A stretch of DNA of 64,000 nucleotides from Mangrovicoccus ximenensis (GCF_003056725.1 NZ_QBKZ01000017.1:154285-218284), one strand, 5' to 3'; counted from the stretch's first letter, positions 1-10,270 are shown. Translations and numbers: made by a program. Notes: a model not told the origin generated them from the letters alone.

Positions 1-922
1 GAAGATCGGGACGGCCGCCTGGCGTCTGGAACGCCGTCCACACGAGCCCGATCAGCGGCACCAGCGCCATCACCACGCCGATGATCCGCACATCCGTCGC
101 CATGTGGATCGCCGCCGTCGCGCCGCCGAGCAGCGCCAGCAGCAGCAGCAGGGGCCGCATCTGGGTCAGCCAGCCGCCCTCGGCCTTGACGCGCGGCGGC
201 GGCGGGGCCGACAGCCGCGGCTTGAACAGCGTGTCGAGCGCCCAGCCTGTCCCGGCGAGCATCAGCACCCCGGCAAGGCTGTAGGGCAGCACCTGCGCCC
301 ATTCCGCGCCCGGCACGACACTCAGCGTGATCGCCGAAGCGAAAGACAGCGGCGACCAGGGCAGGGTCGAGACGAAGCCGCGCTGGATCGCGACGAGCAT
401 CCGGCGGATGCGGTGGCGGCGGATCTCCGCATCAGGCTCCTTGTTCGCGGCCTCGGTGGCCAGCGTGCCGAGGAGCGCGATGCCGCCATAGATCAGGATC
501 AGCCCGAAGAGATGGCCGCCGACCGTCAGCGCCAGATAGCGCCGCCCGGGCGGCTGCGCGGCGAGGAATCGGCCGCAGGCGATGATCGGCTCCGAGCCCT
601 GCGCGGCGGCGCGCATCGCGTTGATTGCGGTGAAGAAGGCGGCGATGAACCCGGCCTTCTGCACGGCGGTCACGACGGTCGGCTCCCAGTCGGCCTGGAA
701 GGCCGCCGAAACCAGGACCAGCGCGAAGCCGATCGCCATGAAGCCGCGGCTGGTCCAGCTGATCCCCGGCCAGAAGCCGAAGCAGGACGCCAGCGCGAAG
801 ATGCCGGCCAGGGTCGAAAGCCCGGCCCGGCCCGAGAATTCGCCGCCGATGCCCGCGGCAAGCGCGCAGATCAGCATCGCCCCGCCGAAGCGCGTCAGTC
901 CGGGAGAAAGCGGTTTCACCAT
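1..922 (-). CDS. Multi-spanning integral membrane protein, partial (runs off the left edge)
   Basis: The reverse strand reads open from an ATG at 922 (protein begins MVKPLSPGL) to the window edge, about 307 residues with no stop. The translation is dominated by hydrophobic stretches, with at least seven likely membrane segments, a PPPPRVK linker near residue 250, and the conserved-looking block LTVGGHLFGLILIYGG near residue 145. I do not recognise the family with certainty and no catalytic motif is visible. It is transcribed away from the amidase chimera that follows. The C-terminus lies outside the window, so length and completeness cannot be judged. Confidence 0.7.
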   Translation of the reverse strand, partial: MVKPLSPGLTRFGGAMLICALAAGIGGEFSGRAGLSTLAGIFALASCFGFWPGISWTSRGFMAIGFALVLVSAAFQADWEPTVVTAVQKAGFIAAFFTAINAMRAAAQGSEPIIACGRFLAAQPPGRRYLALTVGGHLFGLILIYGGIALLGTLATEAANKEPDAEIRRHRIRRMLVAIQRGFVSTLPWSPLSFASAITLSVVPGAEWAQVLPYSLAGVLMLAGTGWALDTLFKPRLSAPPPPRVKAEGGWLTQMRPLLLLLALLGGATAAIHMATDVRIIGVVMALVPLIGLVWTAFQTPGGRPDL

Positions 923-1067
923 GCCGGGTCCGTCCCGGCGGAGGGGCTGGGCCCGCGCGTCATGACACTTCCGATCGCAATTTGTCGCCGATGCGCCCTG
1001 CATGGCGCAAATGCTCTCTCTGGGGAACCCTTCCCGCCGCCCCGGCAGCGGGAAGCCGCCATGCGTC

Positions 1068-2063
1068 TCAGTCGAAGCTGAGGAAGCCCTCCGCCTGCGA
1101 GATCGGCGGCGCAGCGCGCAGCGCCTCCAGATCCGGGCGCCGCGGCGCAAGGTCCGGCAGCCCCGCGATCACCGCTTCGAGCTCGGCGGCGACGGCCAGC
1201 ACCTGCCGGTCGGCATGGCGCCGCCCGACGATCTGCAGCCCGAAGGGCAGGCCGTTGGCGTCATGGCCGCAGGGAATCGAGATCGAGGGCAGCCCGGCGA
1301 TGGTCGTGGCATAGGCCAGCGCCAGCCAGTGGTAGTAGGTCTTGGTCGGCACCCCGTCGATCTGCGTCGGATAGAGCTCGCGCCAGGGCCGCGGGCTGAC
1401 GGTGATCGCCGGGCTGACAAGCACGTCCCAGCTGCCGAAGAACGCCTCCCAGCGGCGGTGATAGTCGCCCTGCGCGATCAGCGCCTTGGCGACATCCTCG
1501 CCGGAATAGCTGCGGCCCTCCTCGACATTGTCGCGGACATTCGGGCCGACGTGCTCCGGCGCGCGGTCCAGCAGTTCGGCATGGACGCCGAGGAACGAGA
1601 TCCCGCGCAGCACGCCGAAGATGCGGTCGGCCGCGCGGCAGTCGGGGGCGGTTTCCTCCAGCGCGCCGAAGGCCGGGGCAAGCTGCCCGACAGCCTTGCG
1701 GAACTGGCCGCGCACGGTCGACTCGGTCGGCGCGAAGCCGAAATCCTCGGTCGCCGCGACCTTCAGCGCGGAGAGGTCGACCCGGGGCAGCGCCGCGAAG
1801 CCCGCCGGGTCCCAGGCCATCCGGCCTTCGGCCTCGACGGCAAACGGGTCGTCCCGGCCGGGGCGCGCATAGAGCCGCGCCTCCGACAGCCGCTCCAGCT
1901 CGGCCATCAGCCGCGAGGCGGCGGGCTGGGTGATGGCCAGCTGCGCGGCGGCGGCCGAGACCTGGCCGGTCTCCTTCAGCGCCACCAGCAGCCGCAGCTG
2001 CGAGAACCGCAGCCCGCGGCGGATGAAATCGTCCCGCGTGCCGGTGCGTTCGCCCTGATCCAT
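1068..2063 (-). pseudogene. Chimeric ORF: LysR-type regulator N-terminus (GbpR-like) fused to amidase C-terminus
   Basis: One open frame of 331 residues joins two families. Residues about 16-66 are a LysR winged-helix N-terminus (RFSQLRLLVALKETGQVSAA, then AITQPAASRLMAELE). From about residue 70 the sequence is the C-terminal half of a GatA-type amidase, including VSPAITVSP and the SISIPCGHDANGLPFGLQIV region. The join lies near 1860. The Ser-Ser-Lys catalytic core of the amidase (the GGSSGG region) is absent, and so is the LysR effector domain, so neither activity is expected. A LysR gene divergent from chvE is the classical position of gbpR in Agrobacterium, which suggests the 5' part is what remains of the local sugar-operon regulator. 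The frame stays open across the joint, which is fortuitous or recent. Confidence 0.8.
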
Positions 2064-2240
2064 TGGGATATACCTCTGATGATATGGCTCAGTGCCGATT
2101 CCTGATTTGAATGTGATGGCAACGCAACCCTAAACAGAGCGGGCCGGAGGCAGCCGAGACGCGCCCCGGCGGGACAGGAAAGCCCGTCCGCACCCCGGGG
2201 AGGACACGAAGGGGCCGGTCAGGGCACAGGGAGAGACAAG
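2064..2240. promoter_or_regulatory. Divergent intergenic region between gbpR-like remnant and chvE
   Basis: This 177-base gap separates the divergent LysR remnant and chvE. It should carry the chvE promoter and the LysR operator, as in Agrobacterium chvE. A clear purine-rich ribosome site, GGGAGAGACAAG, lies just before the chvE ATG at 2241. I could not assign -35/-10 boxes with confidence. Because the divergent regulator is broken, regulation of the operon may be lost or supplied in trans. Confidence 0.45.
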
Positions 2241-3308
2241 ATGGCTTCATTCACCCGTGCGCTGGCTTCCAGCGCGCTCGCCCTTCTCGTGGCGGGCACC
2301 GCGATGGCGCAGGACAAGGGCTATGTCGGGATCGCGATGCCGACGAAATCCTCGGCGCGCTGGATCTCGGACGGCCAGAGCATGGTCGAGCAGTTCGAGG
2401 CAGCGGGCTACAAGACCGACCTGCAATATGCCGAGGACGACATCCCCAACCAGCTGGCGCAGATCGAGAACATGATCACCAAGGGCGTCGACGTGCTGGT
2501 GATCGCGGCGATCGACGGCACCACGCTGTCGAACGCGCTCGCGAATGCCGGGGCGATGGATATCGAGGTGGTCGCCTATGACCGGCTGATCCGCGATTCC
2601 GGCGATGTCGACTATTACGCGACCTTCGACAATTTCCAGGTGGGCGTGCAGCAGGCCAGCACGCTGGTCGACGGCATGAAGGAGCGCTTCCCCGATACCA
2701 AGCCCTGGAATGTGGAGCTGTTCGGCGGCTCGCCGGACGACAACAACGCCTATTTCTTCTACGACGGCGCCATGTCGGTGCTGCAGCCGCTGATCGATGC
2801 GGGCGACATCGCGATCCCCTCCGGGCAGATGGGCATGGACACGGTCGGCACGCTGCGCTGGGACGGCTCGGTCGCCCAGGCGCGGATGGACAACCTTCTG
2901 AGCGCCAACTACACCGACCAGCGCGTCAACGGCGTGCTGTCGCCCTATGACGGGCTGTCGATCGGCATCATCTCCTCGCTGTCGGGCGTGGGCTATGGAT
3001 CGGGCGACGACATGCCGATGCCGATCGTCTCGGGCCAGGACGCGGAGATCCCCTCGATCAAGGCGATCCTGCGCGGCGACCAGTATTCGACGATCTTCAA
3101 GGACACCCGCGAACTCGCGCGCGTCACCGTCGGCATGGTCGATGCGCTCCTCGGCGGGGCCGAGCCCGAAATCAACGACACCGAAACCTATGACAACGGC
3201 GTCAAGGTCGTGCCCTCCTACCTGCTCTCGCCGGTCGCGGTGACCGCGGAGAACTGGGAAGAGGTGGTGATCGGTTCGGGCTACTACACCCGCGACCAGG
3301 TCGAGTGA
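2241..3308 (+). CDS. chvE: Periplasmic multiple-sugar-binding protein ChvE
   Basis: A 355-residue substrate-binding protein with a Sec signal peptide ending at about AMAQ (residue 23). The mature start ([20 protein letters not shown]) and the [18 protein letters not shown] block are typical of the ChvE/xylose-galactose binding protein group of CUT2 transporters. It captures aldoses (galactose, arabinose, glucose in characterised ChvE) in the periplasm and delivers them to the GguAB importer encoded next. Length is normal for the family and the gene looks intact. A good ribosome site precedes the ATG. It heads an operon with gguA, gguB, gguC/araD1, araC and a sugar dehydrogenase. In Agrobacterium ChvE also signals to the VirA kinase; nothing here suggests that role. 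Confidence 0.93.
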   Translation: MASFTRALASSALALLVAGTAMAQDKGYVGIAMPTKSSARWISDGQSMVEQFEAAGYKTDLQYAEDDIPNQLAQIENMITKGVDVLVIAAIDGTTLSNALANAGAMDIEVVAYDRLIRDSGDVDYYATFDNFQVGVQQASTLVDGMKERFPDTKPWNVELFGGSPDDNNAYFFYDGAMSVLQPLIDAGDIAIPSGQMGMDTVGTLRWDGSVAQARMDNLLSANYTDQRVNGVLSPYDGLSIGIISSLSGVGYGSGDDMPMPIVSGQDAEIPSIKAILRGDQYSTIFKDTRELARVTVGMVDALLGGAEPEINDTETYDNGVKVVPSYLLSPVAVTAENWEEVVIGSGYYTRDQVE

Positions 3309-3316
3309 TCCGCATC

Positions 3317-3380
3317 TTCCGGCGCCGGAACCTCCACCGGGCGGCGCCGGACCTTCCCTGCAGGGCGCGTCCCTGCAGGG
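3317..3380 (+). promoter_or_regulatory. Two palindromic hairpins between chvE and gguA
   Basis: The 99-base gap after chvE holds a perfect 14-base palindrome, TTCCGGCGCCGGAA (3317-3330), and then two copies of CCCTGCAGGG (3356-3365 and 3371-3380) five bases apart, which can pair as a 10-bp stem. Hairpins at this position in binding-protein operons often protect the upstream message or attenuate readthrough, giving excess binding protein over the membrane components. That role is inferred. Confidence 0.6.
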
Positions 3381-3407
3381 GCTTTTCCCGCAGAACTGGG
3401 GACAATC

Positions 3408-4946
3408 ATGGCCAACATTCTGGAGATGCGCGGGATCACCAAGGAATTCCCGGGCGTGAAGGCGCTTGACGAGGTGAGCTTCGAGGTCGCCGAGGGCGAG
3501 ATCCACGCGCTCTGCGGCGAGAACGGCGCCGGGAAATCCACGCTGATGAAGGTGCTTTCGGGCGTCTATCCGCATGGCTCCTACACCGGCGACATCGTCT
3601 ATGACGGCAAGGTGCAGAACTTCGCCTCGATCCGCGACAGCGAGGAGATCGGCATCATCATCATCCACCAGGAGCTGGCGCTGATCCCGCTCCTGTCGAT
3701 CGCCGAGAACATCTTCCTCGGCAACGAGCGCGCCACGAAAGGCGTGATCGACTGGCACGAGACCAATGCAAGGGCGAAGGAGCTGCTGGAGCGGGTGGGC
3801 CTCGGCCGCGAGCATCCAGAGACGCTGGTTGACGATCTCGGCCTCGGCAAGCAGCAGCTCGTCGAGATCGCCAAGGCGCTGTCGAAGAACGTGCGGCTCC
3901 TGATCCTCGACGAGCCGACCTCGTCGCTGAACGAGCAGGACAGCGAGAAGCTCCTGGAGCTGATGCTGGAATTCAAGGCCAAGGGGATCACCTCGATCCT
4001 GATCAGCCACAAGCTGAACGAGGTCTCGAAGGTCGCCGACAGCATCACCGTGCTGCGCGACGGGGCTGCGGTCGCCCGGATCGACTGCAGGGGCGGGGTC
4101 AGCGAGGACCGCATCATCCGCGACATGGTCGGCCGCTCGCTCGACGACCGCTATCCGCCGAAAGTGGCCCATGCCACGGCCGAAGTGGCGATGAAGGTCG
4201 CGGACTGGACCGTGCACCATCCGCTCCATGCCGAGCGCAAGGTCGTCGACAATGTCAGCTTCGAGGTCCGCAAGGGCGAGGTGCTGGGCATCGCCGGGCT
4301 GATGGGGGCAGGGCGCACCGAGCTTGCCATGAGCCTGTTCGGCCGCAGCTGGGGGCAGAACATCTCGGGCAGCGTCGAGATCGGCGGGCGGCCCGCCGAG
4401 ATGAAGACGGTACGCCAGGCGATCAATGCCGGGCTTGCCTATGCCACCGAGGACCGCAAGGGCTATGGCCTGGTGCTCGACGACACGATCCGCCGCAACG
4501 TGCCGCTGGCCAAGCTCGAGAGCATCGCGAACGGCATCGTGGTCGACAGCCACCGCGAGGCCGAGGTCGCCGAGCTCTACCGCAAGCGGCTGAACATCAA
4601 GTCGTCCTCGATCGAGCAGGAGACCGTCAACCTCTCGGGCGGCAACCAGCAGAAGGTGGTGCTGTCGAAATGGCTCTTTGCCGATCCGGACGTGCTGATC
4701 CTCGACGAGCCGACCCGCGGCATCGACGTGGGCGCGAAGTATGAAATCTACTGCGTGATCCGCGAACTGGCCGCGGCGGGCAAGGCCGTCATCGTCATCT
4801 CGTCGGAAATGCCCGAACTGCTGGGCGTCACCGACCGCCTCTATGTCATGAACGAAGGCCGCTTCGTGGGCGAAATGCCCACCAGTGAGGCCAGCCAGGA
4901 ACGCATCATGGCGACCATCATCAAATCCGCAGGGGACCGGACATGA
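3408..4946 (+). CDS. gguA: Sugar ABC transporter ATP-binding protein GguA (double NBD)
   Basis: A 512-residue ATPase with two nucleotide-binding domains in one chain, as in RbsA/MglA/XylG of CUT2 importers. NBD1 has Walker [10 protein letters not shown] at residues 37-45, the signature-like [15 protein letters not shown] and Walker [15 protein letters not shown]2 has the degenerate P-loop GLMGAGRTE typical of this family, the signature [15 protein letters not shown] and [15 protein letters not shown]. It powers uptake with GguB and ChvE at the cytoplasmic face of the inner membrane. The stop overlaps the gguB start (ATGA), showing translational coupling. Intact and of standard length. Confidence 0.93.
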   Translation: MANILEMRGITKEFPGVKALDEVSFEVAEGEIHALCGENGAGKSTLMKVLSGVYPHGSYTGDIVYDGKVQNFASIRDSEEIGIIIIHQELALIPLLSIAENIFLGNERATKGVIDWHETNARAKELLERVGLGREHPETLVDDLGLGKQQLVEIAKALSKNVRLLILDEPTSSLNEQDSEKLLELMLEFKAKGITSILISHKLNEVSKVADSITVLRDGAAVARIDCRGGVSEDRIIRDMVGRSLDDRYPPKVAHATAEVAMKVADWTVHHPLHAERKVVDNVSFEVRKGEVLGIAGLMGAGRTELAMSLFGRSWGQNISGSVEIGGRPAEMKTVRQAINAGLAYATEDRKGYGLVLDDTIRRNVPLAKLESIANGIVVDSHREAEVAELYRKRLNIKSSSIEQETVNLSGGNQQKVVLSKWLFADPDVLILDEPTRGIDVGAKYEIYCVIRELAAAGKAVIVISSEMPELLGVTDRLYVMNEGRFVGEMPTSEASQERIMATIIKSAGDRT

Positions 4947-6148
4947 CCGATACAACCACGGGCCCGGGCATGGACGGCGGCAGCCGGAAGGCCGACATCA
5001 TGGGCTACCTGAAGAAACACATGCGCGAATACGGCATCCTGATCGCATTGGTCGCGATCATGGCCTTCTTCCAGGTCGCCACCGGCGGCATCCTGCTGAA
5101 ACCGGTGAACCTGACCAACCTGATCCTGCAGAACAGCTACATCGTCATCATGGCGATCGGCATGCTCCTTGTCATCGTCGCGGGCCATATCGACCTCTCG
5201 GTCGGCTCCGTCATGGGCTTCGTCGGCGCGGTTGCCGCCGTGATGATCGTCAACTGGGGCATCCCCTGGCCGATTGCCGGGATCCTCTGCCTCGGCGTCG
5301 GCGCGGTGATCGGCATGGCGCAGGGCTTCTGGGTCGCCTATTACCGCATCCCGTCCTTCATCGTGACGCTGGCGGGGATGCTGGTCTTCAAGGGGCTGAC
5401 GCTGGCGCTCCTCGAGGGCCAGTCGGTCGGTCCGTTCCCGCCCGCCTTCCGCCTGATCGCGTCGGGCTTCATCGCCGATCCCTTCGGTGTCGACGGCTTC
5501 AACCTGCTGTCGCTGCTGATCGGCATTGCGGTGGCGACCGGCCTGCTGGTCATGGCGGTGCGCACCCGTCGCCGCCACGAGGCCGCGGGCGTCGAGGACG
5601 AGCCCTTCGCCTTTTTCGCGGCGAAGAACGGCATGATCTTCCTGGCGCTGGTCTGGATGAGCTTCCTGATGGCGGATTTCCGCGGGCTGCCGAATGTCTT
5701 CATCGTCATGGCGCTCTTGATCGGCATCTATTCCTTCCTCACCTCCAAGACCACGATCGGCCGCCGCATTTACGCCATCGGCGGCAACGAGAAGGCCGCC
5801 TCGCTCTCGGGCATCAACTCCCAGCGGCTGACCTTCCTGACCTTCGCCAACATGGGCCTGCTGGCGGGGCTCGCGGGCATCGTCTTCGCGGCAAGGCTGA
5901 ACACCGCGACGCCGAAGGCCGGGCTCGGCTTCGAGCTCGACGTGATCGCCGCCGTGTTCATCGGCGGGGCCTCGATGTCGGGCGGCGTGGGCACCGTGGT
6001 CGGCGCGGTGATCGGCGCCTTCATCATGGGCGTCATGAACAACGGCATGTCGATCCTCGGCATCGGGATCGACTGGCAGCAATGCATCAAGGGCCTCGTC
6101 CTGCTGGCCGCCGTGATTTTCGATGTCATGAACAAGAAGAAAGGCTGA
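4943..6148 (+). CDS. gguB: Sugar ABC transporter permease GguB
   Basis: A 401-residue hydrophobic protein of the RbsC/XylH (BPD_transp_2) permease family, overlapping the end of gguA by four bases. About ten transmembrane segments are apparent, with the family-typical [20 protein letters not shown] near the N-terminal third, [16 protein letters not shown] in the middle, and [17 protein letters not shown] before the last helices. The insert between helices around residues 205-225 is charged, as in XylH-type longer permeases. It forms the inner-membrane channel for sugars delivered by ChvE. Intact. Confidence 0.92.
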   Translation: MTDTTTGPGMDGGSRKADIMGYLKKHMREYGILIALVAIMAFFQVATGGILLKPVNLTNLILQNSYIVIMAIGMLLVIVAGHIDLSVGSVMGFVGAVAAVMIVNWGIPWPIAGILCLGVGAVIGMAQGFWVAYYRIPSFIVTLAGMLVFKGLTLALLEGQSVGPFPPAFRLIASGFIADPFGVDGFNLLSLLIGIAVATGLLVMAVRTRRRHEAAGVEDEPFAFFAAKNGMIFLALVWMSFLMADFRGLPNVFIVMALLIGIYSFLTSKTTIGRRIYAIGGNEKAASLSGINSQRLTFLTFANMGLLAGLAGIVFAARLNTATPKAGLGFELDVIAAVFIGGASMSGGVGTVVGAVIGAFIMGVMNNGMSILGIGIDWQQCIKGLVLLAAVIFDVMNKKKG

Positions 6149-6151
6149 GCC

Positions 6152-7132
6152 ATGCTCCTGTCGCAATATCTGAAGGACGGGCGGCCGCAGATCGTCGTCC
6201 GCGAGGGAACCGAGGCCTACGAGCTGCGCTCCGAAGACACCCTCTATGCGCTGGCGATGGACTGCATCGCCCAGGGCGACAGCCTGAAGGACCGGATCGC
6301 GGCACTGGGGGTCGGCGCGGCCGTCGACCTGGCTCAGCTCTATGACCGCGGGCTTTTGCTGCCGCCGCTGACCCATCCCGATCCGGCGCATCTGCATCTC
6401 ACGGGGACCGGGCTGACCCATCTGGGCAGCGCCTCGACCCGCGCGGCGATGCATGCCAAGGCCGATGACGAGACCGACTCGATGCGGATGTTCCGCATGG
6501 GGATCGAGGGCGGCAAGCCGGAGAACGGCCATCCCGGCGCCCAGCCCGAATGGTTCTACAAGGGCAATGGCGTCGCGCTGGTCGCGCCCGGCAAGCCGCT
6601 GGTCTCGCCCGGCTTCGCCGAAGATGGCGGCGAGGAGCCCGAGATCGCCGGCGTCTATGTGATCGGCCCGGACGGCACGCCCTTCCGGATCGGCTTCGCG
6701 CTGGCCAACGAGTTCTCGGACCACGTCACAGAGCGGGGAAACTACCTGTGGCTGGCGCATTCCAAGCTCCGCCCGGCTGCCATCGGACCGGAGCTGCTGA
6801 TCGGCGATCTGCCCGACAGCATCGAGGGCATCTCGCGCATCCGCCGCGCGGGCGAGATCGTCTTCGAGAAGCCGTTCCTGTCGGGCGAGGCCAACATGAG
6901 CCATTCGCTCGCCAACCTGGAGCACCACCATTTCAAATACGGGCTCTTCCGCCAGCCGGGCGACGTGCATGTCCACATGTTCGGCACCGCGACGCTCAGC
7001 TTCGGCGACGGCGTGAAGACCGAGGAGGGCGACCTGTTCGAGATCGAGGCCGCGCCCTTCGGACTGCCGCTGCGCAACCCGCTGCAACAGACCGCCCCGG
7101 AACCGGGCCGGGCGGAAATCAGGACCCTGTGA
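6152..7132 (+). CDS. gguC: FAH-family protein GguC/AraD1, probable 2-keto-3-deoxy-L-arabinonate-processing enzyme
   Basis: A 326-residue protein of the fumarylacetoacetate-hydrolase fold group annotated AraD1 or GguC, located three bases after gguB. Recognisable blocks include HPDPAHLHLTGTGLTHLGSA near residue 72, GFALANEFSDHVTERGNYLWLAHSKLRPA in the middle, and acidic metal-binding residues typical of FAH enzymes (E-X-E around IVFEKPFLSGEA). In oxidative L-arabinose and D-xylose pathways this family is thought to dehydrate 2-keto-3-deoxypentonate to alpha-ketoglutarate semialdehyde. That assignment comes from family and context, not from the sequence alone. The gene is intact and flanked by the transporter and the araC dehydratase. 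Confidence 0.85.
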   Translation: MLLSQYLKDGRPQIVVREGTEAYELRSEDTLYALAMDCIAQGDSLKDRIAALGVGAAVDLAQLYDRGLLLPPLTHPDPAHLHLTGTGLTHLGSASTRAAMHAKADDETDSMRMFRMGIEGGKPENGHPGAQPEWFYKGNGVALVAPGKPLVSPGFAEDGGEEPEIAGVYVIGPDGTPFRIGFALANEFSDHVTERGNYLWLAHSKLRPAAIGPELLIGDLPDSIEGISRIRRAGEIVFEKPFLSGEANMSHSLANLEHHHFKYGLFRQPGDVHVHMFGTATLSFGDGVKTEEGDLFEIEAAPFGLPLRNPLQQTAPEPGRAEIRTL

Positions 7133-7139
7133 GGAAGAC

Positions 7140-8882
7140 ATGACGTTCACGAAGGCCGAATGGCCCCGCCGCCTGCGCAGCCAGGAATGGTACGGCGGCA
7201 CCTCGCGCGACAACATCTACCACCGCGGCTGGCTGAAGAACCAGGGCTATCCCCATGATCTCTTTGACGGCCGCCCCGTCATCGGCATACTCAACACCTG
7301 GTCCGACCTGACCCCCTGCAACGGCCATCTGCGCGAGCTGGCCGAGAAGGTGAAGGCCGGCGTCTGGGAGGCCGGGGGCTTCCCGCTGGAAGTGCCGGTG
7401 TTCAGCGCCTCGGAAAACACCTTCCGCCCGACGGCGATGATGTACCGCAACCTCGCCGCCATGGCGGTCGAGGAGGTGATGCGCGCCCAGCCGATCGACG
7501 GCGCGGTGCTGCTGGTCGGCTGCGACAAGACCACGCCGAGCCTCCTGATGGGCGCGGCCTCGACCGACATCCCGTCCATCGTGGTCACCGGCGGGCCGAT
7601 GCTGAACGGCTGGTTCCGCGGCGAGCGCGTCGGCTCGGGCACCGCGCTCTGGCAGATGTCCGAGGACATCAAGGCCGGCAAGATGAGCCAGGAAGATTTC
7701 CTCGAGGCGGAACAGGCGATGAGCCGCTCTTCGGGGACCTGCAACACCATGGGCACGGCCTCGACGATGGCCTCGATGGCCGAGGCTCTGGGCATGGCGC
7801 TCTCGGGCAACGCGGCGATCCCGGCGGTGGATGCGCGCCGCCGCGTCATGGCGCAGGTGACCGGGCGGCGCATCGTGCAGATGGTCAAGGACGACCTCAA
7901 GCCCTCGGACGTGATGACCAAGCAGGCCTTCGAGAACGCCATCCGCGTCAACGGCGCCATCGGCGGCTCGACCAATGCGGTGATCCACCTGCTGGCCATG
8001 GCCGGGCGCTGCGGCGTCGATCTCAGCCTGGATGACTGGGACCGGCTTGGCCGCGACGTGCCGACCATCGTCAACCTGATGCCCTCGGGCAAGTACCTGA
8101 TGGAGGAGTTCTTCTACGCGGGCGGCCTGCCGGTGATCCTGAAGCGGCTGGGCGAGGCGGGGATGCTCCACAAGGATGCGCTGACCGTCTCGGGCGACAC
8201 CGTCTGGGACGAGGTCAAGGACGCGGTCAACTGGAACGAGGACGTGATCCTGCCGGTGGAAAAGGCGCTGACCGCCTCGGGCGGCATCGCGGTGCTCAAG
8301 GGCAACCTCGCGCCCAAGGGCGCCGTGCTGAAGCCCTCGGCGGCCAGCCCGCATCTGATGAGGCACCGCGGCCGCGCCGTGGTCTTCGAGGATATCGACG
8401 ACTACAAGGCGAAGATCGGCGACGAGGCACTGGACATCGACGAGACCTGCGTCATGGTGCTGAAGAACTGCGGTCCCAAGGGCTATCCCGGCATGTCCGA
8501 GGTCGGAAACATGGGGCTGCCGCCGAAGGTCCTGAGGAAAGGCATCACCGACATGGTCCGGATCTCCGACGCGCGCATGAGCGGGACCGCCTATGGCACC
8601 GTCATCCTGCACACGTCTCCCGAGGCCGCGGTCGGCGGGCCGCTCGCCGTGGTGCGGACCGGCGACATGATCGAAATCGACGTCGAGGCGCGCCGCCTCC
8701 ATCTCGACATTCCCGAGGCGGAGCTATCCGCGCGGCTTGCCGCCTGGACACCTGCGGCGGATGCGCCCAAGGGGGGCTATGACTGGCTCTTCCGCACCCA
8801 TGTGGAGGGGGCGGATACCGGCGCCGATCTCGATTTCCTCAAAGGGTGCCGCGGCAGGGAGGTTCCCCGTGACAGCCACTGA
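7140..8882 (+). CDS. araC: L-arabonate dehydratase (IlvD/Edd family)
   Basis: A 580-residue IlvD/Edd dehydratase. The iron-sulphur cysteines are all present: C60 in TPCNGH, C128 in VGCDKTTP and C201 in SSGTCNTMG. The conserved RSSGTCNTMGTASTMA and GGSTNAVIHLLAM blocks are clear. The N-terminal RSQEWYGG sequence is typical of the pentonate/hexonate dehydratase branch rather than of dihydroxy-acid dehydratase. It would convert L-arabonate (or a related aldonate) to the 2-keto-3-deoxy acid in the cytoplasm. It begins seven bases after gguC and its 3' end overlaps the next gene, so the operon is tightly coupled. Start ATG at 7140 follows GAGGAAGAC, a good ribosome site. Confidence 0.92.
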   Translation: MTFTKAEWPRRLRSQEWYGGTSRDNIYHRGWLKNQGYPHDLFDGRPVIGILNTWSDLTPCNGHLRELAEKVKAGVWEAGGFPLEVPVFSASENTFRPTAMMYRNLAAMAVEEVMRAQPIDGAVLLVGCDKTTPSLLMGAASTDIPSIVVTGGPMLNGWFRGERVGSGTALWQMSEDIKAGKMSQEDFLEAEQAMSRSSGTCNTMGTASTMASMAEALGMALSGNAAIPAVDARRRVMAQVTGRRIVQMVKDDLKPSDVMTKQAFENAIRVNGAIGGSTNAVIHLLAMAGRCGVDLSLDDWDRLGRDVPTIVNLMPSGKYLMEEFFYAGGLPVILKRLGEAGMLHKDALTVSGDTVWDEVKDAVNWNEDVILPVEKALTASGGIAVLKGNLAPKGAVLKPSAASPHLMRHRGRAVVFEDIDDYKAKIGDEALDIDETCVMVLKNCGPKGYPGMSEVGNMGLPPKVLRKGITDMVRISDARMSGTAYGTVILHTSPEAAVGGPLAVVRTGDMIEIDVEARRLHLDIPEAELSARLAAWTPAADAPKGGYDWLFRTHVEGADTGADLDFLKGCRGREVPRDSH

Positions 8883-9810
8883 TCTCGACAGGCTGGACAT
8901 CGCGCTGGTGGGCGTCGGCAAGATCGCCCGCGACCAGCATATCCCGGCGATCGGCGGCAACGGCGCGCTGCATCTCGCCGCCACGGTCAGCCGCGCGGGC
9001 GGCGTCGAGGGCGTCGAGAACCACGCCTCGCTCGGCATGCTGCTGCAGGCGCGGCCGGACATCGCGGCGGTCTCGCTCTGCATGCCGCCGCAGGCCCGCT
9101 ATGACTACGCGGCCGAGGCGATCCGCGCCGGGCGCCATGTCATGCTGGAGAAACCCCCGGGGGCGACGGTCTCCGAGGTGCTGGACCTGCGGGATCTTGC
9201 CGCCGCGCAGGGCGTCACGCTCTTCGCCACCTGGCATTCGCGCCATGCCGCGGGTGTCGCCGCCGCCAAATCCTGGCTTGCGGAGAAGGATATCCGCCGG
9301 GTCCGCATCGACTGGAAGGAAGACGTGCGCCACTGGCATCCCGGCCAGGACTGGATCTGGGAGCCGGGAGGACTCGGCGTCTTCGATCCGGGCATCAACG
9401 CGCTCTCGATCCTGACCGAAATCCTGCCCGCGCCGGTGCATCTGACCTCGGCCGAGCTGACCTTTCCGGAAAACCGCGCCCAGCCGATCGCCGCCGATCT
9501 GCGCTTTGCCGGGGCCGGGGGCCTGTCGGTCGAGGCCGGATTCGACTGGCGCCAGACCGGGCCGCAGACCTGGGACATCCTCGCCGAGACCACGCAGGGC
9601 GTGCTGCGGCTCTCCGAGGGCGGCGCGAAACTTGCAATTGACGATGTGCCGCAAGCGGTTGCAGGTTTGGGCGAGTATCCCGACCTCTACCGCCGCTTCG
9701 CGCATCTGATCGCCGGAGGCGCCAGCGACGTGGATGTCGCGCCGCTTCTCCATGTGGCGGATGCCTTCCTGACGGGGCGCCGCCTGACCACGGAACCGTT
9801 TCACGATTGA
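8869..9810 (+). CDS. Gfo/Idh/MocA-family L-arabinose/D-galactose 1-dehydrogenase
   Basis: A protein of about 313 residues starting at a GTG at 8869, which overlaps the end of araC by 14 bases; GCAGGGAGG just upstream serves as ribosome site. The N-terminus is a Rossmann fold (IALVGVGKIARDQHIPAI), followed by the EKPPGATVSEV motif that carries the family's catalytic lysine (K in EKP), and a C-terminal Gfo/Idh domain with DPGINALSIL and the conserved Asp/His region. It resembles the L-arabinose/D-galactose 1-dehydrogenases that make aldonolactones using NAD(P)+. That activity fits the operon: import, oxidation, then dehydration by AraC. No lactonase gene is visible in the operon. Confidence 0.87.
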   Translation: MTATDLDRLDIALVGVGKIARDQHIPAIGGNGALHLAATVSRAGGVEGVENHASLGMLLQARPDIAAVSLCMPPQARYDYAAEAIRAGRHVMLEKPPGATVSEVLDLRDLAAAQGVTLFATWHSRHAAGVAAAKSWLAEKDIRRVRIDWKEDVRHWHPGQDWIWEPGGLGVFDPGINALSILTEILPAPVHLTSAELTFPENRAQPIAADLRFAGAGGLSVEAGFDWRQTGPQTWDILAETTQGVLRLSEGGAKLAIDDVPQAVAGLGEYPDLYRRFAHLIAGGASDVDVAPLLHVADAFLTGRRLTTEPFHD

Positions 9811-9829
9811 CCAGCAAGGAGTCCGATCC

Positions 9830-10270
9830 ATGCTCGACGCCACCCATCTCACCGGCCAGCACCTGATTGCCGGAACCTGGGTAACCTCCGAAAATTTCTT
9901 CGAATCCGACCCGGTGACCGGCGAGGCCGGGGCCTTCTATGCCGGGGGTGCCGACGAGATCAACGAGGCCGTCACCGCGGCAGTCGCGGCCTTTGCCGAA
10001 TACGGCTGGACCACGCGCGAGGCGCGCGCCGCCTTTCTCGAGAAGATCGCCGGGGAAATCGAGGCCCGCGGCCCGGCCCTGACCGAGGTCGCCATGGCCG
10101 AGACCGGGCTTCCGGCTGCGCGGCTCGAGGGCGAGCGCGGCCGCACCTGCGGACAGCTCCGGCTCTTCGCAGCGCATATCCGCGACGGCGGCTATCTCGA
10201 CATCCGCCATGACAAGGCGCTGCCCGACCGCGCGCCGCTGCCGCGTCCCGACCTGCGGCTGATGCCGGGC
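9830..10270 (+). pseudogene. Alpha-ketoglutarate semialdehyde dehydrogenase, 5' fragment
   Basis: The first about 147 residues of an aldehyde dehydrogenase of the KGSADH type: LTGQHLIAGTWV, SDPVTGEAGAFYAGG and PLPRPDLRLM are diagnostic. In intact homologues PRPDLRLM is followed by the cofactor-binding core; here the reading is replaced at about 10271 by the end of an unrelated gene. The NAD-binding and catalytic cysteine regions are missing, so the enzyme is dead. It was the expected last step of the oxidative arabinose pathway (semialdehyde to alpha-ketoglutarate). The operon can therefore only work if another copy exists elsewhere. Confidence 0.85.

Noticed and set aside
104..2105. Forward-strand open frames in the first 2 kb (325 and 367 codons)
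   Set aside because: Antisense to a membrane protein and to the LysR/amidase chimera; arginine-rich with no family similarity.
2247..7216. Very long antisense frames (902 and 791 codons) across the sugar operon
   Set aside because: They run opposite to clearly recognised genes and have no family similarity; same codon-bias effect.
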